Below are positions 9,411 to 18,079 of a DNA stretch of 64,000 bases, in pieces. The position numbers were made by a program, and so were the translations under genes. Within the stretch, counting starts at the first letter, position 1; every line of letters begins with the position of its first letter. Where the stretch lies: the NCBI GenBank assembly GCA_003223515.1, contig QHVI01000012.1:25892-89891 (forward strand), given 5' to 3'. The DNA comes from Candidatus Angelobacter sp. Gp1-AA117 (GTDB lineage: Bacteria > Acidobacteriota > Terriglobia > Terriglobales > Acidobacteriaceae). The notes beneath the pieces were generated by a model, which saw only the letters and a program-made list of their open reading frames with translations, was not told the DNA's origin and did no database searches.

Positions 9411-10484
9411 GTGCCCAGTCAAAAACAGCTTAAATGGTCTGAGTTGAGGGTTGGAATCACGGTGATTGTGGCTGCAATCACCCTCGCTGTGTTGGTTTTC
9501 CTGATGAGCGGCACTGCCGGATTTTTCACTTCTAAAGTCACTCTCTACTCCTACTTTGATAATGCCGAGGGACTGCGTGTGGGCGCGCCCGTGGCCCTTC
9601 AGGGTGTCACCATCGGCAACGTGAAAGATATCCGTGTAGTTCCCGGCAGGCAGCTCGATCAGGTGCAGGTCACCATGAAGGTGAATACTAAATACAGGTT
9701 CCTGCTGCGCAAAGATTCAAGCGCCACCATACAGACTGTCGGCGTGCTGGGTGAATCGTTCATTGACGTGGACAGCAAAACCGCGCACGGCAGCCAGGTG
9801 GACGACGGAGATACCCTGAAAGCCGCCAACGCGCCTGCGCTCCAGGATGTAGTCCGCAGCAGCCAGACCACTCTGGAAAATCTTGACATTCTGATCAAGC
9901 GCCTGGACCGCATCGTCGCCGAGGTCGAAAACGGTAAAGGTTCTGTAGGAAAGTTTATCCAGGATCCGGCACTGTTTAACAAAGCGAATGCTCTGCTGGC
10001 GCAGATGCAGCAGATCGTGAACGACGTAAGCAACGGCAAGGGCAGCATCGGCAAACTGATGTCCGATGATTCGCTCTACCGCAAGGTGAATGACAGTCTG
10101 GATAAGGTCAACCACATGGTTGACAGCATAGACAGAGGCGAGGGCTCACTCGGCAAATTCATCAAAGACCCCAGCCTGTACCAGAATGCCAACCAGACGA
10201 TCTCCAAGGCTAACCAGCTTATGGACAGTATCAATGCCGGTCATGGCGCAATCGGCAAATTCGCCAAAGACGAAGAATTCGCCAAAAAGCTGGATAACAC
10301 CATTACCAAGCTTTCCGCTCTGGCAGACAAGTTCAATTCGGGTGAAGGCACCATCGGCAAGCTGATCCAGGACCCCTCGGTGTACAACAATACCGACCAG
10401 ATGCTGGTGGAGACACGCAACCTGGTGAAGGCAATTCGGGAGAACCCCAAGAAATACCTCACGATTCACTTCCGGGTCTTCTAA
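9411..10484 (+). CDS. MCE/MlaD-domain protein with five C-terminal 34-residue repeats
   Basis: A 357-residue protein with one N-terminal transmembrane helix (about residues 15-38) and an MCE/MlaD domain (about 40-120: YSYFDNAEGLRVGAPVALQG, then VQVTMKV). Five tandem repeats of about 34 residues run from about 175 to 345, each beginning G-x-G-[ST/A]-[VIL]-G-K (for example NGKGSVGKFIQDPALF and SGEGTIGKLIQDPSVY). MCE proteins ferry lipids between inner and outer membrane as the periplasmic part of Mla-type ABC systems. No MlaE or MlaF gene is adjacent, so its transporter must lie elsewhere. The start is the GTG at 9411. Confidence 0.88.
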   Translation: MPSQKQLKWSELRVGITVIVAAITLAVLVFLMSGTAGFFTSKVTLYSYFDNAEGLRVGAPVALQGVTIGNVKDIRVVPGRQLDQVQVTMKVNTKYRFLLRKDSSATIQTVGVLGESFIDVDSKTAHGSQVDDGDTLKAANAPALQDVVRSSQTTLENLDILIKRLDRIVAEVENGKGSVGKFIQDPALFNKANALLAQMQQIVNDVSNGKGSIGKLMSDDSLYRKVNDSLDKVNHMVDSIDRGEGSLGKFIKDPSLYQNANQTISKANQLMDSINAGHGAIGKFAKDEEFAKKLDNTITKLSALADKFNSGEGTIGKLIQDPSVYNNTDQMLVETRNLVKAIRENPKKYLTIHFRVF

Positions 10485-10703
10485 TACTGGTTGGATTAGC
10501 AAGACAAGTAACAGGGGTATGACTTCACCGGATTCACCGTGTTGGCGGTTGGATAGCTCTGAAAACTACGATGTTCAAAGCGCCGGAGGCGCGCAATGTT
10601 GAGCCCACGCCGGAAGACGTGGGTAAGGATGCATAACAACTTACAGCCCGGGGCGGCACAAATGCTGCTCCGAATACAGCTTATTTTTTGAGGCACACTC
10701 ATT
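10485..10703. repeat. Spacer with GC-rich triple-hairpin repeat (copy 1, ~10579-10682)
   Basis: The gap between the MCE and peptidase genes holds a roughly 100-bp element with GC-rich inverted repeats around GGA/GGAA loops: GCGCCGGAGGCGC, then CCCACGCCGGAAGACGTGGG, then a GCCCGGGGC block. The same arrangement recurs near 16059-16160. It resembles a REP/BIME-like mobile palindromic unit. A promoter for the peptidase gene must also lie here but is not obvious. Confidence 0.65.
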
Positions 10704-12743
10704 ATGCGTAATTTTCTCCGTAGCGCAGCGATGCTGCTGTTGGCCGGAATGGCAATCGGCCAGCAGAACACTCCATCATCAGAACCGCCCAAACAAATCC
10801 CCAGCTTTGATCTTGCAGGCTTGGACAAGACCGCGAATCCCTGCCAGGACTTTTACCAGTATGCCTGCGGCGGCTGGCTGAAGAACAATCCTATTCCCTC
10901 TGACCAGCCCAGTTGGGGACGCTTCAATGAGTTGGCAGAGCACAACCGCGCTGTGCTGCATGAGATTCTTGAACAGGCAGCCAAGCCTTCTGCCGGCCGC
11001 ACCGCCAACCAGCAGAAAATCGGTGACTATTACGCTTCCTGCATGAATGAAGAGGCCATCAATAAAAAAGGCATAGCCGTATTGAAGCCTGAATTTGACC
11101 GCATCAACGCCATGAAGAGCAAGGCGGGCTTGGTGAACGAAATGGCGCACCTGCATGGGATTGGTATTAGCGCACTCTTTGATTTTGGCTCCGGACCGGA
11201 TTTTAAGAACGCGAAGGAAGTGATCGCACAGGTGGATCAGGGAGGACTCTCCCTGCCTGAACGCGACTATTACCTGAAGACTGATGAAAAATCGGTAGAA
11301 CTGCAGAAAGCGTACGTCCAGCACGTTACCAATATGTTCAAGCTGCTGGGCGATTCCTCTGAAAAGGCAGCCGCAGAAGCCGCAGCCGTAATGAACGTGG
11401 AAACCGCGCTGGCCAAAGGCTCCATGCAGGTGGTGAAGCGTCGCGACCCTGCCAATATCTACCACAAGATGACGGCCAAAGAATGGGAGGCGCTTGTGCC
11501 TTCACTCTCTCTCCCGAAATACCTTACCGGGATCGGAGCGCCCGCCTTTTCAGATTTGAATGTGGTCAACCCTGATTTCTTCAAAACGCTGGAAACAGAA
11601 CTGAACCAGGTCAGCCTCGATGACCTGAAGACCTACCTGCGCTGGCATCTCGTTCACGGGCAGGTTCACTATTTGCCTACCCCCTTTGTGAATGAGGATT
11701 TCGACTTTTTCGGCAAGACTTTGACCGGAGCCAAGGAATTGCGCGCGCGCTGGAAGCGCTGCGTTTCCGATGTGGATGGCGATCTGGGCGAAGCGCTGGG
11801 GCAGGAGTACGTCCGGAAGGTTTACCCTCCTGAAGCCAAGGAACGCACCCTGAAAATGGTGCACGCTCTGGAAGCCGCCCTGCACGATGACATCAATCAT
11901 GTTGACTGGATGACCGACACCACCAAAAAACAGGCAATCATCAAGCTAAACGCCATTCAGAACAAGATTGGCTATCCCGATAAATGGCGCGATTACTCCA
12001 CGCTGAAGATCGTCCGCGGAGACGCTCTCGGCAATTCATTGCGCTCCAACACATTCGAGTTCCGGCGGCAACTCAACAAAATAGGTAAGCCGCTGGACAA
12101 GAAGGAATGGGGCATGACTCCACCCACGGTGAATGCCTATTACAACCCTTTGCAGAACGACATCAACTTCCCTGCAGGCATTCTTCAACCGCCATTCTAT
12201 GATTTCAAGGCTGACGACGGTCTGAATTTCGGCGGTATCGGCGCGGTCATTGGCCATGAATTGACCCACGGCTTTGACGATTCCGGACGCCAGTTCGATG
12301 CTGAGGGCAATCTGAAAGACTGGTGGACTCCCGAAGATGACAAAGCTTTCGAACAGCGGGCGCAGTGCCTGGTGGATGAATACAACGGCTTTGTCGCCGT
12401 GGATGATGTCCATCTCAATGGCAAGCTCACGTTGGGCGAAAATACCGCCGACAATGGTGGATTGCGCATTGCTCATATAGCGCTGGAAAAGACTCTGGAA
12501 GGCAAGCAACCGGAAAAGATCGATGGCTTTACTCCGGAACAGCGGTTGTTCCTGGGATGGGGACAAATCTGGTGTGACAACGAGTCAGACCAGTCTGCCC
12601 GCCTGTTGGCGCTCACCAATCCTCATTCACTTGGAAAATTTAGGATTAACGGTGTAATGCAGAACATGCCGGAGTTTGCCAAAGCCTGGGGCTGCAAGGC
12701 CGGCCAGCCCATGGTCAGCCAGAACGCCTGCCATGTATGGTGA
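10704..12743 (+). CDS. pepO: M13-family zinc metallopeptidase (neprilysin/PepO-like)
   Basis: A 679-residue exported endopeptidase. A signal peptide (RNFLRSAAMLLLAGMAIG) precedes the N-terminal M13 signature CQDFYQYACGGW. The catalytic domain has the conserved VNAYYNP segment, HELTH near residue 518 (zinc ligands and catalytic Glu) and ENTAD near 579 (third ligand). It ends with the diagnostic CxxW motif (CHVW), so it is full length. M13 enzymes cleave peptides on the hydrophobic side of bulky residues, here presumably in the periplasm. A strong intrinsic terminator follows, so the gene is probably monocistronic. Confidence 0.95.
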   Translation: MRNFLRSAAMLLLAGMAIGQQNTPSSEPPKQIPSFDLAGLDKTANPCQDFYQYACGGWLKNNPIPSDQPSWGRFNELAEHNRAVLHEILEQAAKPSAGRTANQQKIGDYYASCMNEEAINKKGIAVLKPEFDRINAMKSKAGLVNEMAHLHGIGISALFDFGSGPDFKNAKEVIAQVDQGGLSLPERDYYLKTDEKSVELQKAYVQHVTNMFKLLGDSSEKAAAEAAAVMNVETALAKGSMQVVKRRDPANIYHKMTAKEWEALVPSLSLPKYLTGIGAPAFSDLNVVNPDFFKTLETELNQVSLDDLKTYLRWHLVHGQVHYLPTPFVNEDFDFFGKTLTGAKELRARWKRCVSDVDGDLGEALGQEYVRKVYPPEAKERTLKMVHALEAALHDDINHVDWMTDTTKKQAIIKLNAIQNKIGYPDKWRDYSTLKIVRGDALGNSLRSNTFEFRRQLNKIGKPLDKKEWGMTPPTVNAYYNPLQNDINFPAGILQPPFYDFKADDGLNFGGIGAVIGHELTHGFDDSGRQFDAEGNLKDWWTPEDDKAFEQRAQCLVDEYNGFVAVDDVHLNGKLTLGENTADNGGLRIAHIALEKTLEGKQPEKIDGFTPEQRLFLGWGQIWCDNESDQSARLLALTNPHSLGKFRINGVMQNMPEFAKAWGCKAGQPMVSQNACHVW

Positions 12744-12777
12744 AAAGCAGCTCTTAGCTTTTAGCTTGTCTCGTTAT

Positions 12778-12814
12778 AACGAAAAGGCCCACGCCAACGG
12801 GCCTTTTCGTTTTG
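12778..12814 (+). terminator. Intrinsic terminator after the M13 peptidase gene
   Basis: A perfect 13-bp stem (AACGAAAAGGCCC at 12778-12790 pairing with GGGCCTTTTCGTT at 12799-12811) encloses an 8-nt loop and ends in a short T-run. It lies 35 bp after the peptidase stop codon. The A-rich 5' arm could also let it work for the opposite strand. Confidence 0.9.
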
Positions 12815-13063
12815 AAATAAGCCGTAAATGAATCCGTTCTGATCTGTGTTTATCTGTAGTGCTAATAATCAAATTCGTCTCAAGTCGCGAAGAATTTATT
12901 AACGAAATTTATATGCAAAAATTCGCGTAAATTCGTGGGATTCGAGTCATTCGCGGCTTACTTCCTTTCCTCTGCGTTCTCTGCGGTTAAAGCCTTTGGT
13001 TGCGGCTCGGCTGCGCTGCGTTAATCAGTGGTGAGAGGTTTTGGGGTTGCTAATTGCCAGTTG
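12815..13063. repeat. Repeat-filled spacer between pepO and lipA
   Basis: No gene. The sequence is a patchwork of the window's recurrent spacer motifs: a GATCTGTGTTTATCTG stretch, an AAATTCGTCTCAAGTCGCGA...GAATTT motif, an AATTCGCGTAAATTCG/CGCGGCTT stretch, and CTCTGCGTTCTCTGCGGTTAA. The convergent end of lipA enters a TTGCTAATTGCCAGTTGCTA-type motif that also recurs near 21310. Confidence 0.6.
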
Positions 13064-13987
13064 CTAGATGCTATTTGCTTCTATCAATCCCGTGCTCTCC
13101 GCCTGTTCGTGCGCATGATACGAAGAGCGCACCAGCGGGCCGGATTCAACGTGCCTGAAGCCCATCTTCAGCGCTTCCTGTTTTATGAAAGCAAATTCTT
13201 CCGGGGTGTAGTAGCGGGTCATGGGCAGATGATTTTTTGAAGGACGCAGATATTGCCCCACGGTAAGAATGTCCACGTTGCATGCCCCCAGATCACGGAA
13301 GACCTCCAGAAGTTCCTCCATGGTTTCGCCAATGCCGACCATCACGCCGGTTTTTGAAACCATTCCCGGAGCAAAGTGTTTCACGTTTTCCAGCAGTTTG
13401 AGCGTGCGTTCATAGCGCGCGCCGGAGCGCACAGCGCGATACAGCCGGGGCACCGTTTCGGTATTGTGGTTCAGTACCTCGGGGTTTGCTTCCAGAACAA
13501 TCTTCAGGCAATCGTCGATGCCCTGAAAATCCGGAATCAAAACCTCTATCTGGCAGCCCGGAGCCTGGCGGCGAATCTCGCGGATAGTTTCAGCAAAGAT
13601 CCTGGCTCCTCCGAAGTTATCGTCGTCGCGGTTCACGCTGGTGACTACCGCGTGCTTCAGCCCCAGCGTGGCCACGGCTTCGGCGACGCGGCGCGGCTCG
13701 TCCACATCGAGCGGCTCGGGTTTGCCCTTGGGGACCGCGCAGAAACCACAGCGGCGGGTACAGAGATTGCCCAGCAGCATGAAGGTGGCGGTCTTATGGT
13801 TCCAGCATTCGCCAATATTGGGACACTGCGCCGATTCACAGACCGTGTGCAGATCGAGGGTGCGCGCCAGCTTCTTCAATTCATGATAGTTGTCGCCCAT
13901 GGGCGCGCGGGCCTTCAGCCATCCTGGCTTAGGCTGCGGCCTCCGTGGGCTCAAATCTATCTGGACAAGTTCGATTGCGCTGGCCAT
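13064..13987 (-). CDS. lipA: Lipoyl synthase
   Basis: A 307-residue radical-SAM enzyme that inserts two sulfur atoms into octanoyl-lipoyl domains to make lipoate. Both cluster-binding sets are present: C50-x4-C55-x5-C61 (CESAQCPNIGEC), the auxiliary sacrificial cluster, and C76-x3-C80-x2-C83 (CTRRCGFC), the radical-SAM cluster. The conserved RSSYHAHE ends the family core. ATG 13987 gives the expected length. No lipB is adjacent. The last residues (GLIEANSI) are encoded by a low-complexity spacer-type motif. Confidence 0.97.
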   Translation of the reverse strand: MASAIELVQIDLSPRRPQPKPGWLKARAPMGDNYHELKKLARTLDLHTVCESAQCPNIGECWNHKTATFMLLGNLCTRRCGFCAVPKGKPEPLDVDEPRRVAEAVATLGLKHAVVTSVNRDDDNFGGARIFAETIREIRRQAPGCQIEVLIPDFQGIDDCLKIVLEANPEVLNHNTETVPRLYRAVRSGARYERTLKLLENVKHFAPGMVSKTGVMVGIGETMEELLEVFRDLGACNVDILTVGQYLRPSKNHLPMTRYYTPEEFAFIKQEALKMGFRHVESGPLVRSSYHAHEQAESTGLIEANSI

Positions 13988-14091
13988 TTCGTCTGATTGG
14001 ATGTGTCCTACTTATTGTACGATGCGAAGATGAAACGCAGGAAATCCGCTCGTTGTTACCTTTGCGTCCTTAGCGCCCTTTGCAGTTAATT

Positions 14092-14445
14092 CTAGAGCGT
14101 GTGCAAATACGCGATCAGATCCTGCAATTGGTCCGGCCCCAGATGCGTGGCCGGCATCATCCTCTTGCCATGCAGGATCACATCTTCCACGAACCGGTCT
14201 TCGGCGCGCAGGCCGCTGGGCAGATATTCCTTTTTGTACATCCCCTTCAATCGGGGCCCTTTATTGCCGCTGGAAGAATACGCAGGGTGGCACTGGGTAC
14301 AGTAAGACTGGTAGACATGGCGTCCCTGGGCCTGTTGTGGGTTGAGACCAAGCTCCGCATCGGTTTTTTTAGAAAGGTCCGGTTCGCAGCCGATTACGAG
14401 GGTAAGAGCGAAGGCCGTCAGAAGGATGGACGCTATTCGGTTCAA
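14092..14445 (-). CDS. Small cytochrome c lipoprotein
   Basis: A 117-residue protein starting at TTG 14445 (no in-frame ATG is nearby). A lipoprotein signal peptide ends in the lipobox LVIGC with Cys20. One haem-binding CxxCH (CTQCH, residues 49-53) lies in a single class I cytochrome c domain, and KRMMPATHL near residue 96 supplies the distal Met. The C-terminal LQDLIAYLHTL helix is typical of the family. It should be a membrane-tethered periplasmic electron carrier. No oxidase or dehydrogenase partner is next to it. Confidence 0.88.
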   Translation of the reverse strand: MNRIASILLTAFALTLVIGCEPDLSKKTDAELGLNPQQAQGRHVYQSYCTQCHPAYSSSGNKGPRLKGMYKKEYLPSGLRAEDRFVEDVILHGKRMMPATHLGPDQLQDLIAYLHTL

Positions 14446-14538
14446 GTGACTATTATGTTCTGTAGCGCCGCTTTTTGAAAGTGGCCACTTGAAAAGTCGC
14501 CCACTCTCCAGTATCAGCTACTAGCGATTTGCTTGCGA

Positions 14539-14991
14539 ATGGCAGACATTTATCACTCTATGCCGGTTGCACTGAAACGCGCTTACGATAAGCCCTCTCT
14601 CTCCGATGGACAGCGGGTGCTGGTAGATCGCCTCTGGCCACGGGGCATCAGCAAAGACAAGGCCCGTATCGACCAGTGGCTGAAAAACCTTGCCCCTTCT
14701 GACACCTTGCGCAAATGGTTCCACGCCAACGGCAACTGGAATGTATTCAAGAAGCGCTATTTCAAAGAGCTTTCCACGGGCGAGGCGTCTGCCGATCTGG
14801 AAACGCTGTATCACCTCTTAAGCGAGCACCCCAAAGTTACGCTGGTCTACTCCTCGAAAAATACGGAACAGAACAATGCCGTGGCGCTGAAGGAATTGCT
14901 GGAAGGCATGAAAAAACCTCCCACAAGCAGCGGGCCCGCCAAAGCTGCCGCAGCTTCAGGACGAGTGGCCAAACGCCGTCCAGTGTCATGA
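14539..14991 (+). CDS. DUF488-family protein
   Basis: A 150-residue DUF488-family protein, recognised by RAYDKPSLSDGQRVLVDRLWPRG near the start and TLVYSSKNTEQNNAVALKELL near the end. The family is cytoplasmic and of unknown biochemical role. A basic Pro/Ala/Lys tail (residues ~125-150) extends past the usual end. ATG 14539 is chosen over a TTG two codons upstream. It overlaps the next gene by 4 bp (ATGA), so the two form an operon. Confidence 0.85.
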   Translation: MADIYHSMPVALKRAYDKPSLSDGQRVLVDRLWPRGISKDKARIDQWLKNLAPSDTLRKWFHANGNWNVFKKRYFKELSTGEASADLETLYHLLSEHPKVTLVYSSKNTEQNNAVALKELLEGMKKPPTSSGPAKAAAASGRVAKRRPVS

Positions 14992-15755
14992 TCCTCCGCC
15001 CCCTCGAACCTGCGCCCGCCGGCACAGAAGAATTCCTGCCCGCCTGGCCGGTGGTCGAGCGTCTGCAAAAACAAAAATACGAGAGCTGCTGCCTGGTGAC
15101 CCAGCCTTCCCATGCTGCGCTCTCCGGAGAACTGGCGTCACGCTTTTGCGGACAGCAGCTTCCCGCTCCTGACCAGCAGTTGATACGCGCCATTGCCCTG
15201 CACGACGCAGGATGGGGAATGACTGACGCACAGGCTATCCAGCAGAGCCGCGCGCAGGAGGCAATCCAGCCGGAATCGTTTATCGTCATGTCTGTGCCTC
15301 GCTTCCTGGCCGCCTGGCAGAAATCCATCGAAACCGCTCAGTCGGTCTCGCCTGCGGGCGGATACATCGTGAGCAGGCATTTCTATCGCCTGGCAGAACA
15401 TCGCATCCAATCAGTCGATGACGCACAGCAAGACCGCAGAAAACTCGAGTCATTTATCAGCAGCGAAAGTCAGCGGCAGAAAAAACTCTCGGCAGATAGC
15501 CCCGCCCATCACCTTGAACTCTGGACAGACCTTCTGCAGTTCTGCGACCTGCTCTCGCTCTATATCTGCAGCGGCGCCCGTGAGAACGTGCTCTTTCCGG
15601 AGTATTTTGGCGTCGAGGTGCGGGTTGAAAACCAGGGCGAAATTCTCAAGCTGGAACCGGCAGTGATTCAGCCTTCAGACTTCTCTGTCGCTGCCCTGCG
15701 CCATCCGCCGCTGAAAGGGCAGTCAGGCCAGGAGATCATTGTAAGCACCGTTTAG
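14988..15755 (+). CDS. DUF3891-family protein
   Basis: A 255-residue protein beginning at ATG 14988 inside the stop of the DUF488 gene. The segment LIRAIALHDAGWGM carries the His-Asp pair typical of DUF3891, which resembles an HD-phosphohydrolase core. Further family-like features are AAWQKSIETAQ and DLLQFCDLLSLYICSG. No reaction is known. The stop codon lies inside the left arm of a MITE-like inverted repeat, so the last residues may have been altered by insertion of that element. Confidence 0.75.
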   Translation: MILRPLEPAPAGTEEFLPAWPVVERLQKQKYESCCLVTQPSHAALSGELASRFCGQQLPAPDQQLIRAIALHDAGWGMTDAQAIQQSRAQEAIQPESFIVMSVPRFLAAWQKSIETAQSVSPAGGYIVSRHFYRLAEHRIQSVDDAQQDRRKLESFISSESQRQKKLSADSPAHHLELWTDLLQFCDLLSLYICSGARENVLFPEYFGVEVRVENQGEILKLEPAVIQPSDFSVAALRHPPLKGQSGQEIIVSTV

Positions 15756-15918
15756 AGCAATTCAGGAAATGGTGTAAGGCTACATCGGTTGAAGCCCGGA
15801 CGTTAATTGGGGAACGTGAACTTTCAAGCCCACACGAACTGGCCGTTGGAACCCGGCACCGTAGTGCTGGTGGCACCGCATCTGCTCCGAATCCTTATCG
15901 AAATCCCTGAATTGCTCT
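15754..15918. mobile_element. MITE-like element with 13-bp terminal inverted repeats
   Basis: AGAGCAATTCAGG (15754-15766) and its perfect reverse complement CCTGAATTGCTCT (15906-15918) bound about 165 bp without a gene. No target-site duplication is evident, so mobility is inferred. The left arm overlaps the DUF3891 stop codon. Confidence 0.5.
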
Positions 15919-16346
15919 GGCGGCTTGGCAGCCAAATTTGGGGTTGAATTTTCTTCGCCATACAATTGTATTTAGTGATACTATTACAGCGTCGAATTCG
16001 CCACCCTCCGCGAGGGCGTTAACTTTCGTGGCTTTTCACCATTTGTTGCGACAGTCCCAGCGCCGGAGGCGCGCAATGATTGAGCCCACGTCGGAAGACG
16101 TGGATAACATGGAAAGCCGCAGATAAGAGCCCCGGAGGGGCGCCATAGGTGTTGATCCGTAAAAGATTTCGTAGCGCCAATGTAGCCGCTACGTAGCGGC
16201 AGATTTTCGGTGCTTTTCTGGAATCCAATTTCTTTGCAATCGCTTCATACAAAGGTATTTGGACGTGAGGCAAATGAATTTTGTGGCGTGTAGCGCCAGA
16301 TTTGCGTCTCATGAAGGGGTGCGCTTTCAGCACGGAAACCTCATCG
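15919..16346. repeat. Spacer with GC-rich triple-hairpin repeat (copy 2, ~16059-16160)
   Basis: Part of an 809-bp gene-free stretch before gltX. Positions 16059-16160 repeat the element near 10579: GCGCCGGAGGCGC, then CCACGTCGGAAGACGTGG (a 7-bp stem with a GGAA loop), then GCCCCGGAGGGGC. A GTAGCCGCTACGTAGCGGC palindrome follows near 16182-16200. A reverse reading frame of about 200 codons covers this region but is made of repeat sequence. Confidence 0.6.
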
Positions 16347-16444
16347 GGAAGTCGTGCCAGGACGGTTGGAAGTCGTGCCAAATTCGCCGGAAGTCGTGAC
16401 CAGACGAACTGGAAGTCGTGCCAGAAACACCGGAAGTCGTGCAC
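16347..16444. repeat. Tandem 21-22 bp repeats, five copies
   Basis: Five copies of GGAAGTCGTG(C/A)CA start at 16347, 16368, 16389, 16411 and 16432, giving a period of 21-22 bp. About 13 bp of each unit is conserved and 8 bp is variable; the last copy is partial. The array lies 120 bp upstream of gltX. The period is two helical turns, so iterated protein-binding sites are possible, but that is inference. Confidence 0.85.
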
Positions 16445-16564
16445 ACGATTTTCTAACCGGAAGAAAACAAACGATCGCGTCACGACCTCTGCATTTGGCT
16501 CGATATCGCATACCTGTTTTGAGCAACAGAAGCAGAAGAGCCTGTCTTTGTTACTATCAGATAG

Positions 16565-18079
16565 ATGGCCTCTGAGAGTAAGATTCGCGTCCGTTTTGCC
16601 CCTTCTCCTACAGGACAGCTTCACGTCGGCAACGCCCGCACTGCCCTGTTCAACTGGCTGTTTGCCCGCCAGAAAGGCGGGGTGAATGTCCTGCGCATTG
16701 AAGATACTGACCTGGAGCGCAGCGAGGCGCGTTACGAAACCCAGCTCATCGACGACCTGAAGTGGCTCGGCCTCGATTGGGATGAAGGGCCGGACGTCGG
16801 CGGGTCTTACGCTCCCTACCGCCAGTCAGACCGCCTGGAAATTTACCGCTCCACCGCGGACCGCCTGGTGCAGGCACAGAAGGCTTACTACTGCTTCTGC
16901 ACGCTGGAAGATCTGGAGCGTGACCGCCAGCAGGCCCTGGCAGAAAATCGCCAGCCTATCTATTCAGGAAAATGCCGCAATCTCGATCCTGCGGAGGTGC
17001 AGCGCCGGCGCCATGCGGGCGAGGCGGCCGCCATCCGCCTGAAGATTCCCGAGCACCCCATTAAGTTCCATGACATTGTTCATGGCGACGTGCAGTTCGC
17101 CAGTGAATCGGTCAGCGATCCTATCATCATGCGCTCCAACGGAGTGCCGGTTTACAACTACGTGGTGGTGGTTGATGATGCGGAGATGAAGATCACCCAT
17201 GTCATACGCGGCGATGACCATCTTTCCAACACACCCAAGCAGGTGGCCCTGTACGAAGCTCTGGGCCTGCCGGTGCCGGAGTTTGCGCATCTTTCCACTA
17301 TTTTGGGGCCGGACCGCGAGCGCCTTTCGAAACGCCATGGCGCAACCTCCATTGCCAATTTCCGTGATATGGGTGTTCTTCCGGAAGCGCTGGTGAATTA
17401 TCTGGCGCTACTGGGATGGGCGCCCAGCGGCGGCGCCCGCGAAACGTTTACACCCAAAGAGTTGATCAAGGAATTCTCGCTGAAGCGCATCACGCCTTCT
17501 CCTGCGATCTTTGACATGGAGAAGCTCCACTGGCTCAATCGTCACTACATCAAGCAGAGCCCGCCGGAACGGATTCACGCCATTGCCCAGCCATTCTTCA
17601 CCAAAGCCGGGCTGCTGCCGGAGAATCCAGATGCGGAAATCGCGCAATGGTTCGGACGCGTCGTCGATCTGCTTGCACCTTACGTGGATAAGCTGGAGCA
17701 GCTTCCGCAGCGTGCCGCAATCCTGTTTCACTTCGACCCGGCAGCGGCGCTTGCCAATCCTGAAAACGCCGAAGTGCTTGCAGGCGAGAAGACCGGCCCG
17801 GTGCTGCAGGCCTTTGCCGCGAAGATTGGCAATCAGTTTCCGGTCGCGCCCGAGCGCTTCAAGGAGATCATGAACGAACTAAAGACAGAGACCGGCGCCA
17901 AGGGTAAAGACCTTTTTCATCCGGTGCGCATCATGCTCATTGGCTCGCACTCCGGCCCGGAGTTTGACAAGCTGATCCCGCTGCTGGAAGAAGGCAGCAG
18001 ACTGAATCTGCCGGAGCATGTGAAGAGCGTGCGTGAGAGGGTGGCCGGATTCATGGCTGCCCGCGGACAACGCTCATGA
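16565..18079 (+). CDS. gltX: Glutamyl-tRNA synthetase
   Basis: A 504-residue class I aminoacyl-tRNA synthetase that charges tRNA-Glu. The HIGH-equivalent motif is HVGN (residues 20-23, in [20 protein letters not shown]) and the KMSKS-equivalent is RLSKR near residues 252-256. RIEDTD near residue 42 is the glutamate-specific segment. The C-terminal anticodon-binding domain looks complete. ATG 16565 immediately precedes the conserved core. It overlaps the following gene by 4 bp (ATGA). Confidence 0.97.
   Translation: MASESKIRVRFAPSPTGQLHVGNARTALFNWLFARQKGGVNVLRIEDTDLERSEARYETQLIDDLKWLGLDWDEGPDVGGSYAPYRQSDRLEIYRSTADRLVQAQKAYYCFCTLEDLERDRQQALAENRQPIYSGKCRNLDPAEVQRRRHAGEAAAIRLKIPEHPIKFHDIVHGDVQFASESVSDPIIMRSNGVPVYNYVVVVDDAEMKITHVIRGDDHLSNTPKQVALYEALGLPVPEFAHLSTILGPDRERLSKRHGATSIANFRDMGVLPEALVNYLALLGWAPSGGARETFTPKELIKEFSLKRITPSPAIFDMEKLHWLNRHYIKQSPPERIHAIAQPFFTKAGLLPENPDAEIAQWFGRVVDLLAPYVDKLEQLPQRAAILFHFDPAAALANPENAEVLAGEKTGPVLQAFAAKIGNQFPVAPERFKEIMNELKTETGAKGKDLFHPVRIMLIGSHSGPEFDKLIPLLEEGSRLNLPEHVKSVRERVAGFMAARGQRS

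Noticed and set aside
10779..11465. Reverse frame of 228 codons inside the M13 peptidase
   Set aside because: Antisense to a protein with all M13 motifs; no features of a real protein.
16347..16444. Tandem repeats considered as a CRISPR array
   Set aside because: Units of ~13 bp with 8-bp variable parts are too short for repeats and spacers, and no cas gene is near.
16019..16624. Reverse frame of about 200 codons upstream of gltX
   Set aside because: Made of the triple-hairpin and tandem repeats (RLPANLARLPTVLARLPDE arises from the 21-bp unit), with no signal, start or family match.
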